The position numbers and the translations under genes were made by a program. DNA of 64,000 nt, from contig OZ023184.1 in assembly GCA_963995505.1 (NCBI GenBank), forward strand, positions 3,596,001 to 3,660,000. Reading direction: 5' to 3'. Under the pieces are notes generated by a model. The model ran no database searches and was not told where the DNA came from. It was given only the letters and a program-made list of their open reading frames with translations. Shown here in pieces: positions 30,201-43,553 of the stretch (its first letter is position 1; every line of letters begins with the position of its first letter). This stretch comes from Hypericum androsaemum. Its lineage: Eukaryota > Streptophyta > Magnoliopsida > Malpighiales > Hypericaceae.

Positions 30201-33200
30201 TTCACCGTATAAATGGCCAGGAAATGGTTCTTTATACAAGATCTGGTACTATCGTACCCTTTGAGCCTATCAAGAAACGACGTCCACGTCCTAAGGTTGA
30301 GCTAGATGAAGAAACCAACAAAGTGTGGAGGCTCCTGATGGAAAGCATCAACAAGGAAGGCATTGATGGTACAGATGAAGAGAAAGCAAAGTGGTGGGAA
30401 GACGAAAGGAACGTATTTCATGGGAGGGCAGACTCCTTCATTGCAAGAATGCATCTTGTACAAGGTACTGAGTACACTTATTTGTGCTAGTTTTACGAAA
30501 GAGCAAACTAAGAAGTCAATGTGAAAACATAACTTTCTGATACAATCATAAATTATGCTATGCACGGTTTGCTGGTTCAAGATGCTCACTTATCTAATAC
30601 CTACCTACATATTGAACAGGTTTACAATAATGCAATACGTTTTTATTAGCATCAACACGTCAATTCAAAAGCATATACCACATTTTGTCCTATAGCAAGG
30701 GACCTAACATGACTAGCTTTAGCAAATCAGAATCAATGTAATACGTGCAACAAGATAAACAGACAGCCAATAAGATTAATGCACAAGAAAACGGTGATGT
30801 TGATGAAGAAGTCTTAGCAATCTTCATAAAAGACAAGGGAAACACTTGGCATTTATAACATGAATTTCTGACATTGCACAATATTATACTTGCAATCAAT
30901 TGCATACACATCTGACAACAAAATTACCCTGCAGGGGATCGGCGCTTTTCTCCGTGGAAAGGATCAGTTGTAGACTCTGTGGTTGGAGTTTTTCTGACTC
31001 AGAACGTTTCAGATCATCTCTCTAGGTAAATTGAATTCAAAAGTTGATGAAATTACAGAGAAACAAAAAAGCCAATTGATCTAAATATTTATCTCTGCAG
31101 CTCTGCATTCATGTCAATGGCTGCACGTTTTGCCATTAAGTCAGACAAGTATCAAGATAGCTATGAAGAAGCAACAAGCTCCGGGACTGGTAATCCCATT
31201 GAATGCATACTGGATCCTGATAGCGCAAGGCAAAGTAAGGACATGTTGAATGAACTAAGTAGCGAAACAACTTCCCTTACTCTGCATGTTACTGAACTTG
31301 ATGATGAAAGAGAGCCAGCTAAAAGTGATGTGTCATTGGCAAGCAGTGTCAGCAGCTATAGCTCAAAAATTGTTTCAGATGCAACCTGTCATGCAGTGAT
31401 TGATGGATTCAACACTGAAATGGTCGAGAGCAGTAAGCATGACAATGCAGAAGTGCTCGATGACTCACAAAGTTCTCAAGCTTCAACTGTTAGTCATAAA
31501 CAAGAATTTAACTTCGAGTCCACCGACGGATCAAAGCTCAATTTCCAGGATAACTGTTCGTTCGCAGAGCTTCTACAACGTGCTGATTCCAGCATCGTGG
31601 GTGCCTTCAACAATCAAGGAAATGGTAAACTTTAGAACTTCAAGCATCAAATGTCAATACACGAGAAATGTTAATATCTTCCATTTGGAGAAGTTAGAAG
31701 GTTTAGATTATTATAATCCAAGCTAGCATGAATAGATTATCGACCAATATTCATGTGTTCTGATGCAGGAATTCTTGCAGCTGGCAAATCTATCATGGTG
31801 AATGGAGCAGAGAGTCAAACTGATACATCAATTTTTTATCCTGACATGGATGACAAATTGCTCCACACTGCCAAAGGAGATGAAAATTTGGGAGTTCACT
31901 TCCAAATCAACGTCCTTAAAGATTTCAAAAATGACTGTGCATCACCCCCAAAGGAACAAAGAAATGATCTGCAGCGCAGTCAGTCAGAAGCTCTTGACAG
32001 TAATGACAATAACAGTGCATCTGATATCCTTGACAGTAACCTCCTGAACACAACAGAAGTCGCTGAGCAAATGAAGATAAATGAAACCAAAAGAAGAGAT
32101 AAAAGTAGAAGAGTTGGTTACGACATACGAGAAAATTTTGACTGGGATTCCTTGAGAAAACAGGTAGAACCAAGTGGAAAGAAAAGAGAGAGGCCAGCAG
32201 ACACAATGGACTCATTGGATTGGGAGGCTGTAAGATGCGCAGATGTTGAAGAAATTGCCCAAACAATCAAAGACCGCGGTATGAACAACGTACTCGCTGG
32301 ACGGATAAAGGTAAAGGATGAGGGTTAACTGAAAAACGCAAACCTGCTCTGGTACTTAATCCATTAATTTGACATTAAAATCTGTGCAGGATTTTCTTAA
32401 TAGGCTGGTCCGAGAACATGGAAGCATTGACCTGGAATGGCTGAGAGATATCCCACCAGACAAAGCAAAGTAAGCTGACCGACCATCTCTGCCTCAAAAT
32501 CAAGGAAGTCTCACTGGAACAACTTAGTGTTGTTGCTTATAGGCACTGCTGTTATATCATGCAATTATTACTTGCTATGTAGAGAGTACTTGCTAAGCAT
32601 CAGAGGTTTGGGACTGAAAAGCGTGGAGTGTGTACGGCTTTTGACACTTCACCAACTTGCTTTTCCGGTAAGTGTTCATTGATTCAATACTTGCTTTTCC
32701 CGGCAATTTTTCACTGGTTCAACACATGGTTGAATTCCACTACATCCAAATGAATCTTACTTTAAATGTCATACAGGTTGACACAAATGTTGGACGTATA
32801 GCGGTACGATTAGGATGGGTCCCCCTTCAGCCACTACCTGAATCGCTTCAGTTGCATCTTCTGGAGATGTTAGTGTTACAAGTGGAAGTGATTTACAAAT
32901 TTAATGATTTTGCATACATCACTGATGTTATCCTTATATAGGTACCCTGTGCTTGAATCAATTCAAAAATATCTATGGCCTAGATTGTGCAAGCTCGATC
33001 AAAAAACATTGTAAGGCCATCTTCATTTGGTGCTTTTATTATGCATTGTGTCATCATTGAAAAGGCACAGTTCTATATTGATCCATTATGAAACTGACCC
33101 GCAGGTACGAACTCCACTACCAAATGATCACCTTTGGGAAGGTTTGTCCTAATTGCTGCTGCAGTTATACTTTGTTTTCTGATCATGGAACCTTCAAACT

Positions 33201-36200
33201 TCGTGAAGCCATAAGTGAGTAATAGGGTGCTTTTTTTATTTCTGTGCAGGTTTTCTGTACAAAAAACAAACCAAATTGCAATGCATGTCCAATGAGAGGA
33301 GAATGCAGACACTTTGCAAGTGCATTTGCAAGGTTTCTGACTTGTCGCTTAATATTTGTGGTGTGATAATTTATATATGCTGGGAATGCCGATTGAGGCA
33401 TTCATATTGCTATGGATTTAACTTTGATCAAGAAAATTATTTGTTGAATACAGTTGTGTTTACTATACTAATGAACAGAAAAAATCAGGCCTGTCTTTTG
33501 ATCAAGCAAATATTGTAGAAATAGAAGAATCCCTAAGTTCCTCGAGGGGATATAGTAATGAACTGGTATAGATGATATGCAAGTAATCTAAGTTTTGTTG
33601 ACTTACTTGTGGATATGTTGCCGCAGTGCAAGACTGGCCCTGCCAGGGCCAGAGCAAGCAGCTATAGTGAGCACTACAGAAAACAGAAGTGCTGACGGAA
33701 ATCCAGCTCCAGCACCAGACAAACTCTTATTGCCTCCAACACAATCATCCGAGCAACTTGAAATGGAACTGTCAAATGTGAACTTACGAGCAAAAGCTGG
33801 AGTTCATGAATGCGTGCCTATTGTTGAAGAACCATCATCACCAGAACCAGAATGCAGTCAGATAATGGAGAATGATATAGAAGATCTCATGTCTGAGGAT
33901 CCTGATGAAATTCCCACAATTAAGCTAAATATTGAGGAGTTTACTCAGAACTTGCAGAATTATATGCAACAGAATATGGAACTTCAAGAAGGAGATTTGT
34001 CAAAGGCGCTGGTTGCTTTAACTGCAGAAGCAGCTTCTATACCCACACCCAAGCTCAAGAATGCGAGCCGGCTGAGAACAGAACATCACGTGTGAGTAGC
34101 CCCTGGGAAATAATCCCTCTTTTAGAACTTTTTCACCTCACTTTCTAACAGCCGAGGGTCCAACATTACCATGTTTGGTGGTCTGCAAGGTCTCTAATAT
34201 TTACGTTGTCTGTGGATGACAAATATTAGGAAGGTACGGGGGGGCTGAGGCAACCTTAATAATCTTGTTTGGAATTATTTAGTTAGTAAGAGGGGGCTTC
34301 ATAAATGATGGAAATAATGGAGTGATCGAAACTTATAAAATAAAAAGTTTTTTATTGCCCAAAATTGAGAGAGATGGAGAGTAATATAACATAAATAAAT
34401 TATATTAAGCAATGGAAAGAATGTGGTGGGTTCAAAATACCAACCTTATTAATCTCAAGTACTGTCTTTTAACCAAACAAAGGTAAATAGAGTATAAAGT
34501 TAACCTATCCAAACAGAGATATATATTGCATGCTTTACTGCTCTCTAGCTTACCTTATGAATTCTACTTTACTCGTCTAATTATCTATCCAAATGCAAAG
34601 ACAAAGTATCTGCTAAGGTTTATGGCCCAGGCTAGATACTGGGTAGTTGACATTAGAATTTTTGTGCAAACCAAATAACTAGTTTCTAGCACCAGAACCT
34701 GGATGTATCTCAGGTACTTATTCGCATCAGCAAATACATGGACTGATATCTTTTTTCACTGTTTTGCTCTCACACAGGTATGAACTTCCAGATTCTCACC
34801 CTCTCTTGCAACAGGTTGGTCAATTCTGCAAAAGACAGCTGTCACATTAAACCAGTATGCTTAAACTCATGTCTAACTATATGCATTCACATTTATTTCA
34901 GTTGGATAGACGAGAACCTGATGACCCATGTTCATATCTTCTTGCCATATGGACACCTGGTAAGTCTTGAATACCAACAAGCGCCTGTAGATTAGTTTTG
35001 CTATCCCATCCTTATTGAGGTGCTATGTGATGGCAGCCCAATTATGCATGTTCGCTTCTCGAAGCCAAGCAGTAAGATGTTTGTATAAAAAAGCTAGTCC
35101 AACCTTGATCTGGAAATTGTTACAGCTCTAGCTTGCCTCAACTGATTTTCCCAACGCCGTAAAACATAGAAATCATGCCAAGTAACTGGCAAGGTTTTTC
35201 TCTAAGAACAAATGACAGCAGGATCATATAGTGAAGAATCCAAAGATATCAAATGTGTGTATATTCTAATCAGTATTAATCACATTGCTGAGCTGGTCCC
35301 ATTAGGTGAAGCGGCAGACTCTGTTGAACCTCCAGAAAGTAGATGTAGCTCGCAAGAACATGGAACATTGTGTTATGAGGAAACATGCTTCTCGTGCAAC
35401 AGTGCTAGAGAAGCAAATTCCCAGATGGTCCGCGGGACTCTCCTGGTAAGAATATGCATGAAACAATCTTCCATATTTCTGTTTGCATCAACATCTAAAA
35501 TGATCAAGTTTGTCTAAAGCATATACTGAAAGCTACTTCTTGAAAGCAGATACCTTGTCGAACAGCAATGAGGGGAAGTTTTCCGCTTAACGGCACCTAC
35601 TTTCAAGTCAATGAGGTGACATCAACTCCATTCTGTTTATTTGACATCTTTCTGCCAGTTGCACAGAAGCTAACAAGATAATCCATATGCAGGTCTTTGC
35701 TGACCATGACTCTAGCCTGAACCCGATTCATGTTCCTAGGGAGTTGATTTGGAATCTACCTAGACGAACAGTTTACTTTGGGACCTCAATACCAAGTATA
35801 TTTAAAGGTATGATAAACAAATCTTTCTCAGTATGACAAGGAATATGATATCTGATATTGTATTTAATATCAAAATATGTCGGTGGTCAGGCTTGACGAC
35901 AGAAGGCATCCAACACTGTTTCTGGAGAGGTACGAACCAACATTCTCTGGTTTTTAGTACGGACGAGCTCTGTTGGGTGCAAAAGTACAAGGTTTTAGCA
36001 GAATCCCAAATCAAATAATATCTTTCTAACCTTCACTGCTCTAGATTCCTAAAGAAGTATGAAGGATTGAAATTCTCATCCAAACAGTCACTATTCACTC
36101 TAATAGTAAAACCAAAATTCCTAAAATTTAAAACAGAAACCACCTTTCGCCATATCTGTGAACTTGCTCTCTTCTGAGGCAACAAAGAACAGTCACCCTT

Positions 36201-36682
36201 TCTAATAACGGACCCATAACTGCATACCATTTATTCAAGTTTGCCAATGAGGCCGCACCTGGGAGAAAATGCCTAGAAAGAACTATCATATCTAAACCCA
36301 GAACTGATAATAGTGTTGCTTATTTGCAAAGATTATGGCATTAGAGTGAAACATGAAAAGAGCAAATAAAATTTCGCGGACTTGTAATCTTTCAACTATT
36401 TGACTATGGCCTAGAAATTATTGAACTATTTGACTAAAGCCTAGAAATCATACAAACTGCCTAGATTCTAGCTAATGGTGAACTCTGGTGCATTGCATTA
36501 TTAAGATCTGCTTGCTTTTGTGAATGGCAGGATTTGTATGCGTGAGGGGGTTCGACCAAAAGTCACGAGCACCCCGTCCGCTGATGGCCAGGCTGCACTT
36601 CACAGCTAGCAAGTCGACAAGGGGAAAGAAACCAGAGGAGAACGTCGACCAGACAAAAGGCAAAACAACACACCAAGGATGA
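27202..36682 (+). CDS. ROS1: ROS1/DEMETER-family 5-methylcytosine DNA glycosylase
   Basis: Excises 5-methylcytosine and starts base-excision DNA demethylation in the nucleus. Twenty exons join in phase to about 1785 residues: 27202-27625, 28090-29955, 30072-30464, 30935-31025, 31101-31624, 31769-32310, 32390-32469, 32583-32667, 32777-32868, 32942-33010, 33105-33141, 33250-33332, 33627-34091, 34778-34814, 34902-34959, 35306-35445, 35550-35615, 35693-35807, 35891-35929, 36531-36682. Seen: basic N-terminal KKHRPKVITEGK (exon 2); first glycosylase block WWEDERNVFHGRADSFIA to VSDHLSSSAFMS; helix-hairpin-helix GLGLKSVECV with catalytic Lys about 1319; PVDTNVGRIAVRLGW with catalytic Asp about 1337; a C-x6-C-x2-C-x5-C [4Fe-4S] cluster near 1404-1420; and the C-terminal domain with YELPDSHPLL, RGTLLIPCRTAMRGSFPLNG and RAPRPLMARLHF. 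The first block is closer to ROS1/DML than to DME, but the exact orthology is not settled. The start is the first ATG in phase; no damage was seen. Confidence 0.93.
30000..30050. repeat. short tandem repeat in intron 2 of the ROS1-like gene
   Basis: GGTCTACTTTTCCTACCAA occurs about three times in tandem directly after exon 2, the last copy partial. Confidence 0.75.
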
Positions 36683-37329
36683 TAAGCTCTGCTGGAAGAA
36701 CAATAACAAACACATCATTCCAGCGATGTGCCTGGGTCAGAATTCAACAATGTACTATCATTCCATAATGTATTGTTGGTGTAACTTGTAGAGTTGCTAA
36801 CGTAGGCCGTATGTGTTCATAAGCGGGCCCCCGACCGAGAACCATTGTTCAAGAAAACCTGCTAGCTGCAGTGATTTTCTGGCTGTTTCGCCCCTAACCT
36901 GTGTTTAACAAGTTCGGTCCAAATAAAGACCCGGATCTGAGATACACAGGACTCCAGCCAAGAAACACAGGCAATCGGAGGAGCATCCGATATGGAATTG
37001 TGCGCGAACGAGAGGACATCGCTTATTGCCGATGCATATTCGTTTCGCGGTCAAATAGATGTTTCGCCCCTCACATTTCGGCCGCAGCTCTACGGCTTGT
37101 TTCGGAGAGTCTAAACAAGCTACTAAGCAGACGATAGAAAGCGGGAAGTGAAAGAACATCTCATTTTTCTCCTCCTCTTTAACAAATCTAATGTACTTAT
37201 TCTTCAAAAGTGGAGGCGCAAACGGTATATATAATAACCGCAAAAGTTCCACTGATTTAGAACACGAATTCGAAGCCTCACATCTCACCGACTCGTTTGA
37301 GAGATCAAAATTCAAACTCGAGATCTAGT
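36683..37329. other. 3' flank of the ROS1-like gene
   Basis: Contains its 3' UTR. A long open frame on the opposite strand (36905-37315) has no recognisable family and no clear start context; I do not call it a gene. Confidence 0.4.
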
Positions 37330-37450
37330 TAGTGACAAACAATGTTACCTGTAACCGTGATGAGCTTGATCTCCCGAGATCGCTTCCGCTCCGTTAAGCA
37401 AGACGATCTGGATAGAGCATTCAATGGAAGGGAAGCGGGGAGCGGTTTCC
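37330..37450 (-). other. possible 5' exon or promoter remnant on the - strand
   Basis: Read on the - strand this segment is less AT-rich than its flanks and ends in GGTTACAG|GTAACATTG, a plausible exon end and splice donor. No continuing coding exon was found downstream, so it may be a non-coding first exon, a decayed gene start or chance. Confidence 0.2.
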
Positions 37451-37494
37451 GCGAGTTAGGTTTCTGGGAAAGGAAATGGAGAATCGGCGAGAGA

Positions 37495-37533
37495 GGGGTT
37501 TAAATTTTTTTTTTTTTTGGGAAACGGTTTAAA
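37495..37533 (-). mobile_element. T-tract micro-insertion, possible
   Basis: GGTTTAAA flanks a run of about fifteen T followed by GGGAAAC. The 8-bp repeat is short, so chance or slippage is possible. Confidence 0.35.
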
Positions 37534-38384
37534 GTATGTATTTGAATTGGAAGGGTCGAGAGAATTGGAACGGAAGGGAAGGGGGACGGGTTTTTGTGTG
37601 CGGTTGGGCGCCAAATTGTGTTTTTGTCGTTTCTGTGCTTTCCCTCCTAAATTTGGGCCCATGACTTTCTGTCCCAGCTGGCCTCGCGTGCTTGTCACGT
37701 GCCTTGTACTTGGAATCGCCGCCTACACTCAACGGCGTCGTTCCTTCCAGGGTGTCCCATTGTGATTTTTTAACTTTTTTTTTTTTAGAAACTTTTGTTA
37801 TGTGCCGAAATCATCGCACAAAAGGGGAAAAAAATAGATTTTGTGCCAACGGACGGGAGCTCAAACATGGGGAATGACGATGAATATGGTAGGCTAAAAT
37901 ACAGGTGGTTGTATAGGTACTTATTTAAGTTTGAAAAATTCTATTCATATTTTACTGTGTACCTTAGATAATTTTCATCATTAGAATGATATCTTTATAC
38001 TTAGAGTCGGTAAGGTCTATATGGTCTACAAAATTTGATCCTTATTTTTCGGAAATATTTTTGATAAATTTTAAACATAAATTTTAATTATATATATATT
38101 TTTCAAATAAATTATAATGAAATGTGTAAAGATTAATCACGAAATATCTAGCATACTAATAAAGAAAATTAAAATTATATGTAGCTCAAATTTTATATCA
38201 ATATCGTGAAGGATATTTCAAAAATATTTGAGAATTCTATTACAATTTAATAGTTAAAAATGAAGATAAAAGATCTAATAAGTAATTTTTTTGTGTGATA
38301 ATAATAAGTAATGTTATTAAACCCGCCAATATGGGTATTTCTGCCAAGGAAATACTGAAGTATCGGCCACCGAGCGCGAAGATC
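37534..38384. other. intergenic, no gene recognised
   Basis: Mixed-composition sequence to about 37880, then AT-rich. Short frames only; nothing recognised. Confidence 0.45.
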
Positions 38385-38436
38385 AATTGTTGTTCTAAAC
38401 TTCTAATGCTCTTCAAAAAACAAATTGTTGTTCTAA
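38385..38436 (+). mobile_element. A-tail micro-insertion with 14-bp target duplication
   Basis: AATTGTTGTTCTAA occurs at 38385-38398 and 38423-38436. The 24 bases between them end in a run of six A followed by CA. Confidence 0.6.
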
Positions 38437-38707
38437 TGGGCCTCTGTTGGGCCGACCTTCATGGGCTTTTCCCATTTATAGAGAGAGTGATATTTGTGAT
38501 CCCCTATTTCATATTGTGCCAACCTCGGAATAGAAAGTGAGATTAGCTTTAACCAGATATAAAATAACCACCTCGAATTATTCAATTCCAAACCCGCAAG
38601 TCGGCCATGTTGAAAAAAAATAATACCAGTTAATTTCGTGGAAGTCCTCTGCACTGACCAGGAGCGAGAAAGACAAATAATTGAAGACACGCCACTTAAT
38701 TATTGAC
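38437..38707. other. intergenic, nothing recognised
   Basis: No gene, repeat or regulatory element that I can support. Confidence 0.4.
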
Positions 38708-39310
38708 GATGAGCATCCGCAACATACTCCAATTTAGATCACGGAATAAATAATTAATTTTTCTCTCATCCACATCAACACAATCCAATTATTTTTTATT
38801 CTACCCACATCCACAACCTGCCCCAACCTAGTTCACAGAATAAACAATTAATTTTTCTCGCATCCACATATTATCTACTTTCATTTTTGTTTATATAAAA
38901 ATTATGTTAAATATACGTAAATATTTATTCCGTAATTAAGATAACAAAAAAAATTTTTGGCCAAAATAAAAAAAATTTATTTTCCAAGTGTACCAGGTAA
39001 AATATTTACAAATGTACAAATTTTTATATAAATTATAATTATTTTTTATCACATATAATTTTAAATTTTTTTTAACCACATTAATAATATCTAAAAAAAT
39101 TATTTATACGAATAATATTGTACCAAGTATAACTAACTAGATAAAAAAACAAAAAAAAACACGAGGGCGAGGGCGTGGGCGTGGGCGTGGGGGCGAGTTT
39201 TGCCCCCACTTTACTTGAGGGCACGCCACCCTTTGAGTTTAACTTTTTTTTTTATTTATTCCACCTGGCTGGGTCGAGGGCGAGGGAAAGCCTTGGATGC
39301 GGCTGGTCTA
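38708..39310. mobile_element. possible MITE-like element
   Basis: The left end GAGCATCCGCAAC and the right end, read inward as GACCAGCCGCATCC, form an imperfect inverted repeat, and GGAATAAATAA lies near both ends. Inside are two copies of a CATCCACA/AATTAATTTTTCTC phrase and a GC-rich patch with a perfect 8-bp hairpin (GTGGGGGC...GCCCCCAC, about 39187-39209). No target duplication was identified. Confidence 0.35.
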
Positions 39311-40518
39311 AGGTTCTCTCGTAATGACCCAATTTGGAGAAAGCGGACAAGGACAGGCTGCTTTTAACTCGTGGTCATCGTCGTTACGCGATAATAAAAC
39401 TGTAATCTAGCTCCAACTTGCGGAAACATTAATCCGGCAGTTGCAATGTAAAATGTGATTTACCAAAAAGTATTTAGATTAATTAGCGAAAAAGTTATTA
39501 TAGTTTAATGATGTCTCAATTTTCGAATTTGATTTCTTGAGAACGTAACAATATCAAATATTTATATTTGTTGAAAGAGTTTTATCATATTTCAATGGTC
39601 CTACCCAGTTCGATGTACTGGTCGGGTGAATAGCTCAAATATCAAGTGGTATAAACCAATAATATTAAACGTTATTTGCTCGTAAAGGAAGATCAACTAG
39701 TACGAGACATGTTTGAATTTAGCCAAAAAGACTATAGTTCATTCTATTGAAAATGTAGTATTAAATACTTGACAGAGATCTTTGATCGTATAATTGGCTT
39801 TCACGAGTTTCTCCTCCACAAGAGTGGCTCAACTGGTTCAACTGAGCGCGAGAATTCTATCACCAAGATTTGATTTTTATTCTTCGCTCTAGGAAAGATC
39901 TTGTATAACTAGCTTTCTGGTTTGTTTTTTAGCCTTCTACCTGTATAACTATACAAAGGCACAAGGCGTGTAATTTTGGGCAGCAGTCTTGATTGGTGGT
40001 TTGCAACTTGTACGCATATTTTGCTTGGTATAAAACTTCAGTTACCAAAAAAAAAAGACAGTTTAAACTGTATAAACTAAAACATGGACTAATTTAATTG
40101 GTCAAATAAATGTCTGAATACCTGTTACTATAAACTAAAAGAAACAGTTTTCTTTGCGCTCGACATTTTTGTTCCGGTTGGGAAACCATGCTTGGATTGG
40201 AGTAATCTAACGGGAACCATTTATAAAACAAACTAGTTGGCGATTAAGGTTTTTGTTTTTTCGTGCATCTTGATTATTGTATAATAACGTGTTTGTTGAG
40301 TGATTACGACTTTTGGTTCAGCAATTAATTATGTCATTATGTACTATATGTGATACTGCGTTCAAATTAAGCACTCGAGATCGATGACAAATTTGACCCA
40401 TTGAAACTTGGAAGTGATTTGGATTTGATGCTCGCCACTGTAAATGGATTTGATGACAAATTAAGCACTGAATTTCTTTGTGCCAAAGTGGGAACACGCT
40501 TATACAATTCTATTCTAT
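39311..40518. other. intergenic with a possible LINE tail
   Basis: No gene recognised. A segment ending GTTACC followed by ten A near 40043-40058 looks like the 3' end of a + strand non-LTR element, but its left edge and target duplication were not found. Confidence 0.35.
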
Positions 40519-40734
40519 TCGACGCTACTGTACTTTTTTTTTGAAAAGGTATAATTTTATTCCATAAAATAAGTTCCTGAGAAACAACAAGGCCAATCAA
40601 ATAGTTGCTAGGAAGGCAACTAACCCACAACACCAAGTGAAACACAAAGCGAGAGCTCCTACAATTCACAAAACTCCTTACAATCATCTAGAACCTGGAC
40701 ACTAATCAATTATTTAATCGACGCTACTGTACTT
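40519..40734 (-). mobile_element. 5'-truncated non-LTR retrotransposon with 17-bp target duplication
   Basis: TCGACGCTACTGTACTT occurs at 40519-40535 and 40718-40734. The 182 bp between them begin with a T run, so the element lies on the - strand, ending GGAATAAAATTATACC, TTTTC and A. The size would also fit a SINE, but no A/B box was seen. Confidence 0.85.
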
Positions 40735-41309
40735 GGAATAATTATTTAATCTTATCAATCAAAATGGGGCATATGAGAGTTTTTTTTCACTTTTGTTAGG
40801 TGTTGTATGTACAATTTAAAATTCAATTTTAATATATTTAGTTTAATCAGTTATTTATAAATGTCATTTCATATACAATTGTATAAATTTGTTTCCAGTC
40901 CCACTTTGATATATTAAACAGGACGCACCAATCACACGGGTGCCTTGATATATTGCGGCTGATTATGTGGAGTTGTCCCTAATCTTAAGGTCAATGATGT
41001 CCCTGCTTATTTTGTATTTTTATTATATATGAACGATATTAATATACCAAAAAGGTTATTAAATTAATACGTCAAATTGTAATTTTAAAATGGGGGATGC
41101 TATAGGATCCTAAGCCCAACATAACAAAATTAAGGTTCAGACTTATAAAAAAAATTAAGGTTCAGTCACTGTGATTGTCGACGAATTTGTATGTGAAAAG
41201 GGAGGGTACCGGTGACATGGTATACAGAGCTCTAAGATATTAATACTCGAGGTTTGAAGTCGTATGCCTGGCTTAATATATGAGGAAATTAATATTTTTG
41301 TGGTAGGTA
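40735..41309. other. intergenic, nothing recognised
   Basis: AT-rich; no gene or repeat that I can support. Confidence 0.45.
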
Positions 41310-41620
41310 TGTGATGTCCCATATCGCTTAGTGCACAAATGGGGGAACAAATTTATAAGTGTGAAAAATCTATCAATCTATTATCTTAAGATTTTGAGTT
41401 AGATATGTAAATTATAACATAGTATCAGGGCAGGTTGATCTTGTGCTCATTGTTGTGCTCATACGACCCCCATTTCTGGCACGTTGGCGAAGTTAAAGCC
41501 CGTGCTATCTTTGACCGGATGGATCTCGCTTGAGGGGGCATGTTGAAAATCCCACATCGCTTAGTGCACAAGCAGGGGACAAGTTTGTAAGTGTAAAAAA
41601 TTCACTAACCCACTACCTAG
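41310..41620 (+). mobile_element. TRIM retrotransposon, diverged, 3' LTR truncated
   Basis: The 110-bp first LTR (41310-41419) starts TGTGATGTCCCATATCGC and ends TATAACA. The primer-binding site has decayed to TAGTATCAGGGC. The internal part carries GAAGTTAAAGCCCGTGC as in the complete copy at 13313-13683. The second LTR starts at 41541 (TGTTGAAAATCCCACATCGC) and is cut off near 41620. Confidence 0.8.
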
Positions 41621-43348
41621 AACTGGTATAAAATACTAGAGATAACATAGTTGCAAATATTTTAAGTAATATCTAAAAAATGAATATAGTTTGAATTTTT
41701 ATATTAAATTTAAAATATTAAAATAATTAGTTAATAATTTATTTTACCGGCAATATGGTTAAACATGGCTAAACAAACAAAATTCATTGAGTCAATTTTT
41801 TTTATAAGTAAAATTTTATTACTCCTCAAAGAAATCACAAAGATAGTTACACCATGCTTATCGAGTCAAAATTTACAAATTTCGATTTAGTTAATGTGTC
41901 ATGTCATAATGGTCGTGCAAGCAATAATATGATCACATGCTTTGATACTATATTAGATTTTCTATATATAATCTAAAACCTTAAAATAATTGGTTGATAC
42001 ATTTTTTACACTTAAAATTAAGCTCACAAATCTAGCAACTAACAATGTGATAATAAAAAAAATCTTGTAGCCAATGTATATATTATTTAAATGGTTTTTA
42101 TTTTATTTTAGGGTTTAACTGCATTTGCCTTAAAAAACTGCATTTGCCTCAAAATTAACCACTGTCATGGATACGATCAGAATTAATATCAACGAAAAAA
42201 TAACTCGATTTCTAAAAGCATCATTTCCAAAATGTTACTGAACCCCGTTTGGATTTGAACTAAACGAAAAACGGCTTAAATGTTTTAGACAAAGGGGTCG
42301 ATTAGGAAAAATATTGGTAGGAAAGATTTTGATAGCTCAGTATCATCACTCATTCTAATTTTACTGGAGTCGTATACAAGTTTTACTTATTAAAAAAAAA
42401 TTGGATTTGAATATAGCACGTTTGACTAACATCGTAACTTGTTGATTCGAACAAAATTAACTATTCGCTGCCGGCCGGTGTTAGTTTAAGGATACATACT
42501 TTTATCAGTACCCATAATTCTTGTGTATTTTACGGTGATCACATCACATTAAATAATGACAAAATAAAACTAGTTATATGTTTGTATAAATAAACTGACC
42601 TTTCATGGAATTCGAAGTTACCACTTTGGTTTGCAAATATGTATTACAGAGTTTCTTAGTGACGTAAATGCCTAAACTTGCAATTAATTGCTATGAAAAA
42701 GATTAATATACCGCTTGAATCAAATTTGACCAAACTCTATGAAACACGAACAATTTCGAAGAAAATTTGAGAAATGAATGCTTGGATAATTTAAGTGGAC
42801 AATAACCATATTTCAAGATCCTAAATGTACTTACCCCACTCCTAAAATTACGAAGAGTTTTGTTCTTTCTAGCACTGGGGAGATTAAAACTTCCTTTTGG
42901 AATTATTTTTATTTGTTCCTCCCACTTTTATATTTAAAAACAGAACAAATCACTTTAATTGTATAATTTAACTTTTTTTACTAATTATCTTGTAGTTTTA
43001 TTTTGTCTTTTTCGATTACGTATTTCTATGTTCCCAAAAAAAATTCTAACTATAAACGAAAATTAGTACAAAAATCGTAAGTAAATTCTTGAGTTTAAAA
43101 TAATGTGAGAATCAGTCCATGAAGAATCTGCATACTCTAGTCTAAATATTAAAAGTTAAGCTTTAAATAATACTCCAAGTAACTTATATTTGTTCGGTGC
43201 TCGCCCATCGCCTCCCATTTCTCTCTCCCTCGCCGAAAATCTAGAGAGAGATAAAAAGAAAGGGGAATAAAGGAAACTGCCTGAAATAGTAAAAAGTTAT
43301 AAACAGCCAAATACTTGTATCAGGCAAAAGTCACCGATAAAGAAATTC

Positions 43349-43351
<3 letters not shown>
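41621..43351. other. AT-rich intergenic region, distal upstream of CTR1
   Basis: No gene recognised apart from the short retroposed tail at 41789-41869. Confidence 0.45.
41789..41869 (-). mobile_element. short retroposed LINE tail, 67 bp
   Basis: GAGTCAA at 41789-41795 and 41863-41869 flanks 67 bp that start with eight T. On the - strand the end reads GGAGTAATAAAATTTTAC, close to the tail of 40536-40717, so both probably come from one LINE family. The target duplication is short. Confidence 0.5.

Positions 43352-43381
<30 letters not shown>
43352..43381. repeat. (GA)n microsatellite upstream of CTR1
   Basis: About fifteen GA units roughly 170 bases before the CTR1 start codon, upstream of the TATA-like sequence. 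Confidence 0.85.
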
Positions 43382-43384
<3 letters not shown>

Positions 43385-43437
43385 GTACACCATAAATCAA
43401 ACAAAGTCCAAGTTCACTTCACCTTTTCCTCTCTCCC

Positions 43438-43447
43438 TCTATATATC
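43438..43447 (+). promoter_or_regulatory. TATA-like box of CTR1
   Basis: TCTATATATC follows a CT-rich stretch and lies 107 bases before the start codon, a reasonable place for a plant TATA box. No other support. Confidence 0.4.
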
Positions 43448-43553
43448 CCTCGTCCATAATGCCGATGGCGGTTTTCTTAGGGTTTCTAATTGAAATTAAT
43501 GTAATTTAACTCCTCCGATCATTTAATTAGCCTCCCGATTCACCGAGCTCCAG

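Noticed and set aside
36905..37315. 136-codon - strand frame after the ROS1-like gene
   Set aside because: No recognisable domain, unusual composition and no clear gene structure; overlaps the 3' flank of a real gene.
39156..39200. G-rich stretch as a telomere-like or G-quadruplex element
   Set aside because: GGGCGT/GGGCGA units are irregular and sit inside a possible MITE; nothing further supports a special role.
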